Virus record (IMG/VR): IMGVR_UViG_3300034073_003542
Coordinates: 124,001 to 188,000 of that record
Length of the DNA: 64,000 bases
Source of the DNA: a virus
Reading direction: 5' to 3' (one strand)
The position numbers were made by a program, and so were the translations under genes. Of the stretch, positions 24,016 through 32,040 are shown piece after piece. The notes below the pieces were generated by a model, which ran no database searches, had not been told where the DNA came from, and saw nothing but the letters and a program-made list of their open reading frames with translations. Positions within the stretch are counted from its first letter, which is position 1; each line of letters opens with the position of its first letter.

Positions 24016-24194
24016 TTTTGTATTGTACCAGCGATCTTGGTTTTGTCAAGTCGAGCAGGGTCGTTTGGCTGAAACTCCACATCTATTTCTGGTTGAGGTA
24101 ATGTTGGAGCTATTGTCACATCTTCCTCATTAACATCAGCAACAGAGAATAATCTAATACGTTTTGGTTCTGGTTTGTTTAGTTTTTCATCCAT
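24012..24194 (-). CDS. hypothetical protein, 60 aa
   Basis: Unrecognised. Proline-rich and probably disordered (TIAPTLPQPEIDVEFQPNDP). GGAG precedes the ATGATG start; the second ATG is chosen. The last third overlaps the 24022-24049 promoter, so part of its sequence is constrained by that element. Confidence 0.45.
   Translation of the reverse strand: MDEKLNKPEPKRIRLFSVADVNEEDVTIAPTLPQPEIDVEFQPNDPARLDKTKIAGTIQK
24022..24049 (-). promoter_or_regulatory. sigma70-like promoter with 6-nt spacing to ATG
   Basis: TTGACA (24049-24044), 16 nt, TACAAT (24027-24022); ATG at 24015, predicting a leaderless transcript of the cysteine-rich gene. Confidence 0.8.
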
Positions 24195-24378
24195 CATTAA
24201 TCTCCTCTATACTATAAACCTTAACGATATTATATATAAGCCCGCAAGTTCCCTCAAAAGCTAATTGTGCCTCTTTTTCTGTATTTGCATTAATTACGTC
24301 ATTATAAAGAATTGTTTGTTTATATGGATCGGCCTTCTTATAAACTTGTGCTGTTACATTAAACTGTTTCGACTGCAT
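24187..24378 (-). CDS. hypothetical protein, 63 aa
   Basis: Unrecognised. It looks like a small alpha/beta domain of the kind that helps other phage proteins (FNVTAQVYKKADPYKQTIL; AFEGTCGLIYNIVKVYS). The start at 24378 has GGAG upstream and lies in the end of the UV-endonuclease gene. Confidence 0.48.
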   Translation of the reverse strand: MQSKQFNVTAQVYKKADPYKQTILYNDVINANTEKEAQLAFEGTCGLIYNIVKVYSIEEINDG

Positions 24379-25297
24379 TATATTTTTCTCCATAATCTTT
24401 TAGGAATTGAGATATAGCCACGTTTTTTTGCTTGAACTCATAGTCTATGGTTGCTGGTAACAAAAATAGCTCTTCGTGAAGCTCATAAACATAATCTGAA
24501 TGAGCTTTGTCTGTAGGAGATGCTTTGCCATTACTAAAGTGCATAACTGGCGTAATATCTCGCCATGTTTCATAACACATTACCATAGCAGTCTCAGGAT
24601 CAATACCAACATTATTTAGTCGATGATGGTGAGAATCGTATGTTATGGGAATTTGTGTAGCAGGATGGAAAATCTCTACTAATTCTTGTACATTCCAACA
24701 ATTAGGTTTGTCGTCAATTTCGATAGTAATGCGCGATTTACAATTATCGTGCAATTGGTCAAAAGATTTGAGAAATCGCCCAATAATTTCTTCGTGGGAG
24801 CCTTGCTTGTTATTGATATGAAAGTTAATGGGCGAATTATGATTAGTTGGAAGTCCGATGCGGTCGAAAAACCAACTATAGAAATTTAGTTCTTGAATAG
24901 AGTTCTTGACGGCATTTTCATTAGTAGATGCTAATACCACATAAGGACTCGGGTGGTTTGAAATTCTAACACTAGATTGCTCGATTGTTGATTTGATATT
25001 AGTAAATTCATTATCAATATCGTTATAATTAGGCAAATCTTCTAGCTTAACATTAGCTTCGTCCATTGTGATAAGGGGAAACAGAGAAGAAGAACAACGA
25101 TAATCCCAACCTAATTGATCGCACGTTTGAATAATTTTGGTAGTTACTTTGAGATTATTAAGAATTCGCCCACCTAATATTGCTAGGGCATCTTGTCTAG
25201 GTAAAGCTGAAAATCTAGAAAATGTCATTGTCTGGAACTCGTATCCAGATTTCTTTTTATCTGCCAAATAAATACAGCATAGAGAAGGTTTGTTCAT
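24359..25297 (-). CDS. uvsE: UV damage endonuclease (UvsE/UvdE)
   Basis: 312 residues, the usual length. LKVTTKIIQTCDQLGWDYRC, the SSLFPLIT strand, RISNHPSPYVVLAS, ITIEIDDKPNCWNV and ITYDSHHHRLNNVG follow the TIM-barrel UVDE order, with metal-binding His and Glu/Asp residues present (ISNHP, EIDDK, YDSHHH, HFSNGK). It nicks DNA 5' of pyrimidine dimers and other lesions. Only 6 nt separate the -10 box from the ATG, so the mRNA may be leaderless. Useful to a phage in sunlit water. Confidence 0.9.
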   Translation of the reverse strand: MNKPSLCCIYLADKKKSGYEFQTMTFSRFSALPRQDALAILGGRILNNLKVTTKIIQTCDQLGWDYRCSSSLFPLITMDEANVKLEDLPNYNDIDNEFTNIKSTIEQSSVRISNHPSPYVVLASTNENAVKNSIQELNFYSWFFDRIGLPTNHNSPINFHINNKQGSHEEIIGRFLKSFDQLHDNCKSRITIEIDDKPNCWNVQELVEIFHPATQIPITYDSHHHRLNNVGIDPETAMVMCYETWRDITPVMHFSNGKASPTDKAHSDYVYELHEELFLLPATIDYEFKQKNVAISQFLKDYGEKYNAVETV

Positions 25298-25303
25298 AAC
25301 CCT

Positions 25304-25331
25304 ATTATACCCTAGTCCGTGGATTTGTCAA
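25304..25331 (-). promoter_or_regulatory. sigma70-like promoter of uvsE
   Basis: TTGACA (25331-25326), 16 nt, TATAAT (25309-25304), ATG at 25297. The TGA in the -35 box is the stop of the gene at 25328. Confidence 0.86.
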
Positions 25332-25945
25332 GCTTCGGTTGCGTCTTGATATTCTGTGAGTAAGGCTTGTCTCATTTGTGGATTAATATTTATTGGATCA
25401 AAATAATAATTAACATCTTCAACAAATCTATCTGGCATCACTTCCATGATTTTGGGTGTATAGATTGTATTTTTAGATTTTAGTCTTAGTTCTTTGGCGA
25501 TATGGTACGACCACAAATAAGCATTTACCGCCCTAATATATTTTGGGCGATCAAAATCTTCGATTCCAAGTTGTTCAGCTAAATTAAGAACCCTTGATTC
25601 GCAATCATGTTCAAATCGGATTATTGTTTCGAGACTTTTTTGGAGTTGTTCTTCGCTGTATTCTTTATCTAAGTGCATGATCCAAGTAAATAAAAGATCA
25701 TAGTCTGGTGTTTGTTCTTCCCACCCCTCTTTATTCTCTCGCCATTGTAGGTAATGACAATATTCATGAATAAAAATTTCGAAGCTTAATTTGTGTTTCA
25801 TAGCGACAACAAGCTCCATTTTATCTCCAGCTTCAAACCATCCTCCATATCCTCCTGCCAGTTGTTCTTTGTTGTGAAGAAAAACAGAGATATTGTCTCC
25901 AAGAAGTTCTTGGATAGCTTTTGCTAAGAATTCAGATTTGGTCAT
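25328..25945 (-). CDS. putative HExxH zinc metallopeptidase-like protein
   Basis: 205 residues with FEIFIHEYCHYLQWRE, a zincin-type HExxH at about residue 80, preceded by a strand (MELVVAMKHKLSFEIF). The third ligand is uncertain (a later DxxSR or E). Similar phage and plasmid proteins are annotated as putative metallopeptidases. No signal peptide, so it would act in the cytoplasm. Confidence 0.6.
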   Translation of the reverse strand: MTKSEFLAKAIQELLGDNISVFLHNKEQLAGGYGGWFEAGDKMELVVAMKHKLSFEIFIHEYCHYLQWRENKEGWEEQTPDYDLLFTWIMHLDKEYSEEQLQKSLETIIRFEHDCESRVLNLAEQLGIEDFDRPKYIRAVNAYLWSYHIAKELRLKSKNTIYTPKIMEVMPDRFVEDVNYYFDPININPQMRQALLTEYQDATEA

Positions 25946-26312
25946 TTTCGCTTGTTCCTTGTGCTAACCCACATAAATACGCTAGTTTCATCAATTCTTT
26001 TGGAGAAGTATTAGCTAGATCTATCTTGTTTTGAATAAATGGTTTATTGAACCACTTTTCGAATTTCCACTCTCTTACTTTATCGTGCGTTATACAATAT
26101 TTGTAGTTTAGTAGAAATACTCCAGAATGATATTCATTCGTTATTGTCACATGAAAATTAATATCATTATCAGTATTGATAATTTTACTAACATAACCTA
26201 AATGTACATAATTTCTCTCTGGAGTATGATGATCTAGAGGCATCATATCCCACTCTTCTCCAACATATAAAGAATCTCCCGGTTGTACTTTTTGTGCTTC
26301 TTCTAGTGTCAT
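25932..26312 (-). CDS. hypothetical protein, 126 aa
   Basis: Unrecognised. The N-terminal MTLEEAQKVQPGDSLYVG then DMMPLDHHTP looks like a small beta barrel. The start at 26312 shares a base with the thyX stop (TAATG), preferred over 26324. Confidence 0.48.
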   Translation of the reverse strand: MTLEEAQKVQPGDSLYVGEEWDMMPLDHHTPERNYVHLGYVSKIINTDNDINFHVTITNEYHSGVFLLNYKYCITHDKVREWKFEKWFNKPFIQNKIDLANTSPKELMKLAYLCGLAQGTSENDQI

Positions 26313-26971
26313 TAGATAATCCACTCCTGTTCTAGTCCGCCCAAAGCTTCACTCACTATCGGTAATTGTTCGCAGAATATCTTCTTACATCCTTTTGCTA
26401 TCTCTTGATGTTCTTTTTGAGTGCCGTTCTTTTCTCTTAAAGCTATATAGGTAATCCATGAACGAATTGTTCCATTGGCATATAGTCGCGTTGGAGTACA
26501 AAGAGGTAATACATTTCTAGCACACTCTTTAGCAACTCCGTCTTGTAACATACCTTCATAAATAGCTTGAGATTTAGCTATATTTTCTCTTAGCTTCATA
26601 TTCCACTTAAAAACAATTTCTTGATCTAAGTCATTAGTGCTGTTTTGTCTATTTTTTGTGTCTTGTTTACGAAGCTCAAATAGTGGAATTTCTTCTGCTA
26701 ACAATTTTGTATTCGAATATCTTTGAGAAAATTCCTGAAATGAAAAACTTCTATGTCTCAATATTTGTGCAGCAATAGCTCTAGTGGTATTCAGCTCTAG
26801 TATTAGGTTAGCCATTTCAAATATAGACCAGTGTTTCTTCTTTATGCAATATCTAATAAGTTTTGCTATATCGTCTGAATCTTGATTTTCTGGATTTGAT
26901 ACTCTCGCACAATAAGCTATTAAACTCTCTGCTTCTGGAGTTATTGCTACTAATTTTACTTTATCTGACAT
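26312..26971 (-). CDS. thyX: flavin-dependent thymidylate synthase
   Basis: 219 residues. It has the ThyX motif as RHRSFSFQEFSQRYSN (residues 72-87, pattern RHRxxSxxxxSxRY), with SIFEMANLILELNTTRAIA before it and the catalytic-site region LPLCTPTRLYANGTIRSW later. It makes dTMP from dUMP using FAD, NADPH and methylene-THF. The start at 26971 has GGAG upstream and lies just after the previous stop. It supplies phage DNA synthesis together with the thymidine kinase at 39558. Confidence 0.93.
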   Translation of the reverse strand: MSDKVKLVAITPEAESLIAYCARVSNPENQDSDDIAKLIRYCIKKKHWSIFEMANLILELNTTRAIAAQILRHRSFSFQEFSQRYSNTKLLAEEIPLFELRKQDTKNRQNSTNDLDQEIVFKWNMKLRENIAKSQAIYEGMLQDGVAKECARNVLPLCTPTRLYANGTIRSWITYIALREKNGTQKEHQEIAKGCKKIFCEQLPIVSEALGGLEQEWII

Positions 26972-26972
26972 A

Positions 26973-27395
26973 TTATTTTTCTCCATATTGTTTATTTGTG
27001 TAAGATATATCAAATTCATCAATACTACACATTTCTTCGTCCCAATTTCCATTACGCAAACCTAATCCTAGAAATGATTCTCCATCTCCATACAACATTG
27101 ATCCACTTTTCCATGTTTTATCAAAATACTCTTGAGTTATCCTTATTGGTTTGTCTCTATTTATGTATGCTGTGGCATCAAATACTTCGGTTCCTTTGTC
27201 AAACCATTCTCCTTTAGATATAAATACCATATATTTTTTGGATGGTTTCCAAAACTTTGTGATTTGATTCCAAATTGGTCTAAATATATATGCACCAATA
27301 ACGCTTGCCGCCCCACTAATCAAACCGTTAGTTACTGGAACTAAAATTGGGGCGCAAGTATATTGGATTTCTTTTTCTTCTGATTTATCGGTCAT
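26973..27395 (-). CDS. hypothetical membrane-associated protein, 140 aa
   Basis: An N-terminal hydrophobic segment (LVPVTNGLISGAASVIGAYI) may be a membrane helix, followed by a soluble domain with YMVFISKGEWFDKG. Unknown family. The start at 27395 sits in the end of the small zinc gene (11 nt overlap). Confidence 0.48.
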   Translation of the reverse strand: MTDKSEEKEIQYTCAPILVPVTNGLISGAASVIGAYIFRPIWNQITKFWKPSKKYMVFISKGEWFDKGTEVFDATAYINRDKPIRITQEYFDKTWKSGSMLYGDGESFLGLGLRNGNWDEEMCSIDEFDISYTNKQYGEK

Positions 27396-27579
27396 CTTTT
27401 TCCCATCCATCACAATGCCCCCATTTGTCAATTAGTAATCTTTCTGGTAAGCCTTCTGGTGGTGGTTCTCTACCGCACCACATTTCGTCATGAAATGAAT
27501 CATACTGACGGTATTTACAGTACATACATGGTTGTTCTGCATTTGGTTCAGAATACCATAAAAAATTATTTTCAGTCAT
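27385..27579 (-). CDS. small zinc-like protein, 64 aa
   Basis: CMYCKYRQYDSFHDEMWCG followed by HCDGWE suggests a zinc knuckle or rubredoxin-like site. Common style of small phage protein; function unknown. Confidence 0.5.
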   Translation of the reverse strand: MTENNFLWYSEPNAEQPCMYCKYRQYDSFHDEMWCGREPPPEGLPERLLIDKWGHCDGWEKDDR

Positions 27580-27581
27580 TA

Positions 27582-27851
27582 TTAATATATTCCGTTGTCA
27601 TAATCTATTTCGCCCTTATCTATTCGTTCTTTATATTCTTTTTGGTATTGAACCCACTTATAGTCTGTCATATGATTATACATTTGTAAATAAGCCTCAC
27701 GAAGATTAGTGTGGCTATCAGTAACAAGAGGATCAGTCCCAGGCTTTGTCCATCTATAAATACTTGGCTCAGTATCTTTTCCTTTAATCTTTTCAAAAGA
27801 GTACCCAAATTTTTGACACCAGTTTTTAACTTCTTTTTGTGTAAGTGGCAT
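27582..27851 (-). CDS. hypothetical protein, 89 aa
   Basis: Unrecognised. It reads as two helices around a beta hairpin (KKFGYSFEKIKG-type opening). It lies 2 nt from each neighbour, in a fully packed stretch. Confidence 0.45.
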   Translation of the reverse strand: MPLTQKEVKNWCQKFGYSFEKIKGKDTEPSIYRWTKPGTDPLVTDSHTNLREAYLQMYNHMTDYKWVQYQKEYKERIDKGEIDYDNGIY

Positions 27852-27853
27852 AA

Positions 27854-28450
27854 TTATTTGTTTAGTTTATCTTTCTTATATACTTTTAATATATCAACTA
27901 CATACGACCTAAATTGAATCCAACCCTCTCCAGTATAAGGATAATATGATTCTATTCCACTAAGATAACTAATCGCAACATCTATATTTTTATGAACTAT
28001 TCGCCCAAAAACAAAATTAATTAACGAATTTACTGGTGGATTTCCCCCAAAATCTTTAACGGTATCTATACCAAGATAAGATTCTGCTAAACATCGCCCA
28101 CAGCTATTATAGTGATACTCACAATCTCCGCAATGAGGATTTTGTAGGTCTTCGATTAGATCTTTTATCTCTTCTTCGTTATATTCTATCTTATCAAATT
28201 TTTTCCATAAATTATCGATATTGTCTATTAGATATTTATTGGGCGATTTACGAATGCGCGAATAGTTTTCTTCTATCCATTCATTTTCGTGTTGAGTTGT
28301 TCTAGTGGTGGCTTGATCGACATTATATTGGATATCAAAAAGATTGTTACATAATTTGTCTAATTTCACCCTATAAAACAATAGCTTCTTTTCTGTGTCG
28401 TTTAGAAAAACTTTTGTTTCAAGAGGATTTTGGGCGTATTGTATAATCAT
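27854..28450 (-). CDS. hypothetical protein with Cys/His cluster, 198 aa
   Basis: Helical N-terminal half, then CGDCEYHYNSCGRCLAESYL, a probable zinc or iron-sulfur site, and a C-terminal helical part. No family recognised. Confidence 0.5.
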   Translation of the reverse strand: MIIQYAQNPLETKVFLNDTEKKLLFYRVKLDKLCNNLFDIQYNVDQATTRTTQHENEWIEENYSRIRKSPNKYLIDNIDNLWKKFDKIEYNEEEIKDLIEDLQNPHCGDCEYHYNSCGRCLAESYLGIDTVKDFGGNPPVNSLINFVFGRIVHKNIDVAISYLSGIESYYPYTGEGWIQFRSYVVDILKVYKKDKLNK

Positions 28451-28456
28451 ACTGTT

Positions 28457-29026
28457 TTAGACACTCATTTCGCCCGTTCTTGTTTCCATCACAGCTTTAA
28501 TTTCATCGAAACTCCACGGCTCACCAAAGATTTTACCATAGTTTACACAATTGTCAACTCCAACATCTAGAGTTTTTCTTTTAAGGATTCTATCTTCCCT
28601 ATCTAGATTTCCATGAACATGACCAAAAAGATGCCAACTTCCATGAAAACTCTTTGCCCAGCTACGCATTGGGTAGTGCATCATAAATATCCATTGTCCT
28701 CGATGATTAATCTCTATATACTTATCAACTAGTTTTACTTTGCCGTAAGTCTTTTGTAGTTCATAAAGATCTTTTGCTCGGTCATGGTTCCCAATTGAAA
28801 TATAGATATTATTACAGTTAAGAGTCTTAAGGTAATCTCTAACTGGACTTCCTCTATAGCTCACATCGCCCAAAAGGTAGAGATGATCATTTTGTTTGAC
28901 TACTTTATTTATTTGATCAGTCATGAATTGATTCATATCGTGTATATTGTCAAATCCACGATTACAATGTCTATTGATATTTCCGTGGCCCCAATGCTGA
29001 TCCGAACTTATATATATATCGCCCAT
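28457..29026 (-). CDS. calcineurin-like metallophosphoesterase
   Basis: 189 residues with all core motifs: SSDQHWGHGN (DxH), LYLLGDVSYRG (GDxx), ISIGNHDRA (GNHD), a later MHYP and LFGHVHGN (GHxH). This group of phage and bacterial phosphodiesterases usually acts on small nucleotide or nucleic-acid phosphoesters; the substrate is unknown. A second, different member lies at 37485-38150. Confidence 0.86.
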   Translation of the reverse strand: MGDIYISSDQHWGHGNINRHCNRGFDNIHDMNQFMTDQINKVVKQNDHLYLLGDVSYRGSPVRDYLKTLNCNNIYISIGNHDRAKDLYELQKTYGKVKLVDKYIEINHRGQWIFMMHYPMRSWAKSFHGSWHLFGHVHGNLDREDRILKRKTLDVGVDNCVNYGKIFGEPWSFDEIKAVMETRTGEMSV

Positions 29027-29268
29027 TATCTTGCCCTCGGAGGCATATCTCCTGTTCTTTGAATTTTATCAAGACGATCTTCTACTATATCAAGCCTATC
29101 TCTCATTTTTAGAAGTTGTTCAGTATCCTTACAGCTTTCTTTGGTAAAATAAAGCACATGCTCTACAAAACAATTAGTTTCATATTTATTGAGTTCTGCA
29201 CGAACAATAGCTACTATAGAAAGCAATATAGCGCCAACAGAAACAATCCATACGGAATAAGACTTCAT
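29026..29268 (-). CDS. membrane protein with coiled coil, 80 aa
   Basis: A transmembrane helix at 5-25 (YSVWIVSVGAILLSIVAIV) then a helical segment (TEQLLKMRDRLDIVEDRLDK). Possibly a membrane anchor for another phage protein. The 3' end is joined to the phosphoesterase gene. Confidence 0.55.
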   Translation of the reverse strand: MKSYSVWIVSVGAILLSIVAIVRAELNKYETNCFVEHVLYFTKESCKDTEQLLKMRDRLDIVEDRLDKIQRTGDMPPRAR

Positions 29269-29282
29269 AATATATTTCTCCT

Positions 29283-29474
29283 TTATTTATCTGTTCTAAT
29301 ATTTTTTACGCTATCTACTAATTCATCATTGATATAAACATCTATATAACAATCGCAGTTTGTGCCTTCTTCATACGTTTCTACATCAATTCCGCTCTGT
29401 AGTCTAGCATTATATTTATTTAAGAGCGACTTTAATTCTTGATAAAACGGTCCTGTTTTTTCATCAATCCACAT
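29283..29474 (-). CDS. hypothetical protein, 63 aa
   Basis: Unrecognised; a short alpha/beta protein (LLNKYNARLQSGIDVETYEE; CYIDVYINDELVDSVKNI). It is the first coding gene after the structured RNA at 29495-29684, so that RNA may be its leader. Confidence 0.48.
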   Translation of the reverse strand: MWIDEKTGPFYQELKSLLNKYNARLQSGIDVETYEEGTNCDCYIDVYINDELVDSVKNIRTDK

Positions 29475-29494
29475 AATATACCTCGATTAAAAAT

Positions 29495-29684
29495 ATTGAT
29501 GGACGTTTTGCGTGAGCTTTTCAGGCTCCACCAGAAGTGCCTGCTAGTTGTTGTAGCGTTACACACCCAAGTATACCCCTGATTAACAACCGTATACTTG
29601 CTCTATCTCTGTCGCAATTAGTCTCCCGAAGGTCAGAATACGTCTGATCATGGCGGAATCTGCCGCCCCATCCCGTCCATCAAT
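29495..29684 (-). ncRNA. structured RNA of unknown family (or 5' leader)
   Basis: About 190 nt without a gene, starting right after the 29693-29720 promoter. A perfect 11-bp stem closes it (29684-29674 with 29505-29495). Inside are a GGCGG/CCGCC hairpin (29665-29650), a UCAGA/UCUGA hairpin, and a perfect 9-bp stem (29600-29592 with 29576-29568) whose loop has AACAAC/GUUGUU complementarity to 29552-29547, a likely pseudoknot, then a GAGC/GCUC hairpin. I do not recognise the fold; it is not a tRNA, tmRNA, RNase P or SRP RNA. Confidence 0.75.
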
Positions 29685-29692
29685 ACATACTT

Positions 29693-29720
29693 ATTATAGC
29701 ACAGGGATGGGGTTTGTCAA
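29693..29720 (-). promoter_or_regulatory. sigma70-like promoter of the structured RNA
   Basis: TTGACA (29720-29715), 16 nt, TATAAT (29698-29693). The predicted start near 29686 coincides with the 5' end of the closing stem. Confidence 0.86.
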
Positions 29721-29740
29721 GTGAGCAGATTGACACAATT

Positions 29741-30073
29741 TTAGTATCTCCATCCAGTTGTTTCACCAAAAGCATTATAAGAATTATCTCTATAAAGAGC
29801 TATTGACACTTTACCTTTTTCTCTCGCCTTATTCATTTCTCGCTCTACTATTTTTCTGTATTTTGGTTGAAGTCTATATTGATCTGAAATATTATCGAAA
29901 TAACACTCAACAAATTGGGCTAAAACTTCCGGTGGCCCCTGAATCCTCACCATAAATCCTTCTTCATCTAATTCAATATGAAGTTGATCTAATTTATCAA
30001 ATTCACCTACAACCCAATCGTCCGCAGCGAGTAGTATACCACAACTCAAAATAAGTGTCAATAAGGCGCGCAT
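29741..30073 (-). CDS. exported hypothetical protein, 110 aa
   Basis: Signal peptide MRALLTLILSCGILLAADDW, then a soluble domain (FDKLDQLHIELDEEGFMVRI). The cysteine in LSCGILL is not at a convincing lipobox. It ends about 20 bp before the RNA promoter. Unknown role outside the cytoplasm. Confidence 0.58.
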   Translation of the reverse strand: MRALLTLILSCGILLAADDWVVGEFDKLDQLHIELDEEGFMVRIQGPPEVLAQFVECYFDNISDQYRLQPKYRKIVEREMNKAREKGKVSIALYRDNSYNAFGETTGWRY

Positions 30074-30370
30074 TTATCTTTTTGTTTTGTAGTTTTTAAG
30101 TTTCTTTCCATTCAATTTCGTGCTATCTAATTTTGATTCTAATTGATCTAATTCTTTAAGGGCTTCACCCAATTGTTTGTGAAGTTTTCTAATTTCTTTT
30201 ACTCTGAGTTTGTGAGTGGCATCTTCTTGCCAAATATTGTAAATGTTGGACTTTACTTCTAGTTCGCCAGAACCATCCTCAAAAATATTCCCCTTAATCT
30301 GCTTACCCTCAAAATCAACCCTATAAGCAATCTTATCAGAAGGTGGCTCTGATATATAGACCTTAATCAT
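30074..30370 (-). CDS. hypothetical protein, 98 aa
   Basis: Beta-rich N-terminal half (IAYRVDFEGKQIKGNIFEDG) and a coiled-coil C-terminal half with Leu repeats (LHKQLGEALKELDQLESKLD), ending basic. Unrecognised. Confidence 0.48.
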   Translation of the reverse strand: MIKVYISEPPSDKIAYRVDFEGKQIKGNIFEDGSGELEVKSNIYNIWQEDATHKLRVKEIRKLHKQLGEALKELDQLESKLDSTKLNGKKLKNYKTKR

Positions 30371-30622
30371 TTATTTCTCCTTATCATATATTTCCTGTAA
30401 CTTCTTTCCAAATTCTCCAAGAACAATAAGTTCTCCCAGCGTATCTGTAATATAATCATGAACCTCGTCATAAATTATATCTATAAATTCTTGTCTAAGT
30501 TTAGGTTGTGCGTTGAATAGGTCTAATACTTTTTTCTTATCTTGTCTCCATAGAAGATGTTCTACTAATTCAGATATAAGGAAATGAAACTTGAACTCAA
30601 ATCCGTCTGTTTTTTTATTCAT
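30371..30622 (-). CDS. hypothetical helical protein, 83 aa
   Basis: Unrecognised, all-helical (LISELVEHLLWRQDKKKVLD). The start at 30622 sits in the end of the upstream gene with GGATAAAA before it; 30646 is an unlikely longer form. Confidence 0.45.
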   Translation of the reverse strand: MNKKTDGFEFKFHFLISELVEHLLWRQDKKKVLDLFNAQPKLRQEFIDIIYDEVHDYITDTLGELIVLGEFGKKLQEIYDKEK

Positions 30623-30959
30623 TTTTATCCTTCTTAAACCCATCATTTATCATTAGTGGTCCCGTATGAAACACAGACAGCTTTTCATTATATAGAGGTA
30701 AATGAACTCCTACAACCCTATTTGTCTCTTGACATCTAAGTAAACAAATATCTGCCCCTTCACCCTTAATCCACTCTCCATAATGAGAAACAGTTGGATC
30801 AACTATTAATTCTACGGAATGACCATCCATATCGACATAAATAGACATTGATGGCTCATAGTTCTTAGCTTCTTCAATCAGTTTTGACATCATATAATTA
30901 AATCTGTCTACGTCATATTTTTGTCTCTCTTTAAAATCTTCATCATTTTGATCGGTCAT
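30615..30959 (-). CDS. hypothetical protein, 114 aa
   Basis: Unrecognised. Helical start then a beta-rich domain (SMSIYVDMDGHSVELIVDP; ADICLLRCQETNRVVGVHLP). The start overlaps the lipoprotein gene end by 17 nt. Confidence 0.45.
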   Translation of the reverse strand: MTDQNDEDFKERQKYDVDRFNYMMSKLIEEAKNYEPSMSIYVDMDGHSVELIVDPTVSHYGEWIKGEGADICLLRCQETNRVVGVHLPLYNEKLSVFHTGPLMINDGFKKDKNE

Positions 30960-31164
30960 TTTCTGGTTCCTTCTCTATTGTTAGAACATTAAGTGGGCCA
31001 GACAAATACCAGAATCCTCCCGATCCTTTTGTAGCAAGCCATTCTTTGCCCTCAATTACAACGATAGTATATTTTATATCACTGTTTGGGTTATGTACTT
31101 TAGTAATACCTCTTTCACAACCACAAAATATCAATAATAGCATCAATATTAGAGAATATTTCAT
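30943..31164 (-). CDS. small lipoprotein, 73 aa
   Basis: MKYSLILMLLLIFCGCERG is a typical short lipoprotein signal with the cysteine at residue 16 following CG. The remainder is a small beta domain (SDIKYTIVVIEGKEWLATKG). Probably anchored in the envelope. ATG overlaps the stop of the basic microprotein (ATGA). Confidence 0.62.
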   Translation of the reverse strand: MKYSLILMLLLIFCGCERGITKVHNPNSDIKYTIVVIEGKEWLATKGSGGFWYLSGPLNVLTIEKEPENDRSK

Positions 31165-31325
31165 TTTTCGTCCTTCTTTTTCTTTTTCTTCTTTTCGCTT
31201 CCTTGTTTTAGTTCTGCATACTTCTTGACGTTTTTCTCAAGACGTTTTATATATTCTTCTTGTTCTTCGGCTTTTTTACAAACTTTTTTAATTCGCTTTT
31301 TTGTCCAGTAGTCCCAAAATCCCAT
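31161..31325 (-). CDS. small basic coiled-coil protein, 54 aa
   Basis: MGFWDYWTKKRIKKVCKKAE then a helical, lysine-rich tail ending KKKKKDEK. It lies between the HD hydrolase and the lipoprotein with an ATGA join to the latter. Function unknown. Confidence 0.55.
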   Translation of the reverse strand: MGFWDYWTKKRIKKVCKKAEEQEEYIKRLEKNVKKYAELKQGSEKKKKKKKDEK

Positions 31326-31328
31326 GTC

Positions 31329-31889
31329 TCAAAATGGCGACAGCCTATCCTCCTTGGTATTATCTGATAGTAATTTTAGATTTTCATATTTAGTAATAAT
31401 TTCAGAAAGCTCATTAACTAAATCTGGATCTGAATTTCGTAAAGCTCCTAGTAACAGTTTTGTTTCTTCAAAATATAATTTTGCAAATGATTCATTCCAA
31501 GGAATATCGAGACAGTTATCAATACGATCTATAAGTTTGATTGAGCGACATTCTCGCGGAATTAAAGCTAGATGTTCTCTGTCCATCCTTTTTCTTTGTT
31601 CTCTATTATATTCTGGATGTTTTTTGGATACATTTGTCAAGCACGAAACGTAATGACCTACTGTGCTTCCAAAAATATAATCTATTTCATTTTGAGTAAC
31701 TCCACAATCTTCTATAACGTCATGTAAATATGCCGCACACACAAGTTCCTCTGTGCTATAGTAAAGCATCATGGTCTTGGAGGCAACCCTCATTGGATGA
31801 AAGATATATGGATCGCCCGAATATTTACGAGTTTGATTTTTATGGGCTTCTCTAGCAAAATGGGCGGCTTGAATTATTCGGTTTTGCAT
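31329..31889 (-). CDS. MESH1/RelA-SpoT-type HD hydrolase
   Basis: 186 residues. AAHFAREAHKNQTRKYSGDP, IFHPMRVASK, VCAAYLHDVIEDCG (HD pair) and RSIKLIDRIDN are the HD-domain motifs of the SpoT/MESH1 hydrolase group, which removes pyrophosphate from (p)ppGpp or related alarmones. No synthetase domain follows. A phage alarmone hydrolase could keep host translation and DNA synthesis running under starvation; this is inference. Confidence 0.82.
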   Translation of the reverse strand: MQNRIIQAAHFAREAHKNQTRKYSGDPYIFHPMRVASKTMMLYYSTEELVCAAYLHDVIEDCGVTQNEIDYIFGSTVGHYVSCLTNVSKKHPEYNREQRKRMDREHLALIPRECRSIKLIDRIDNCLDIPWNESFAKLYFEETKLLLGALRNSDPDLVNELSEIITKYENLKLLSDNTKEDRLSPF

Positions 31890-32038
31890 TTTTTAAGTTC
31901 CTGTTCTAGTTTTACGATATACTCTTGAAATTTTGCTAGTTTTGATCGGGTTTCTTCTAGTCTTTTCCATATTGATTGTACGCGAATATCTTCGTGATTT
32001 TGGGCAAATTCACGCATTTCTGTAATGCCAAATTTCAT
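31874..32038 (-). CDS. hypothetical coiled-coil protein, 54 aa
   Basis: MKFGITEMREFAQNHEDIRV then a coiled coil (SKLAKFQEYIVKLEQELKKC). The start at 32038, next to the preceding stop, is preferred to 32062. Unknown role. Confidence 0.45.
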   Translation of the reverse strand: MKFGITEMREFAQNHEDIRVQSIWKRLEETRSKLAKFQEYIVKLEQELKKCKTE

Positions 32039-32040
32039 GT

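Noticed and set aside
29495-29684. Tentative match of the structured RNA to RNase P, 6S or a group I intron
   Set aside because: None of the diagnostic conserved sequences of those RNAs is present and no split gene surrounds it.
31630-31665. TTGACA-like element within the HD hydrolase gene
   Set aside because: The nearest TATAAT is 24 nt away, too far for a normal promoter.
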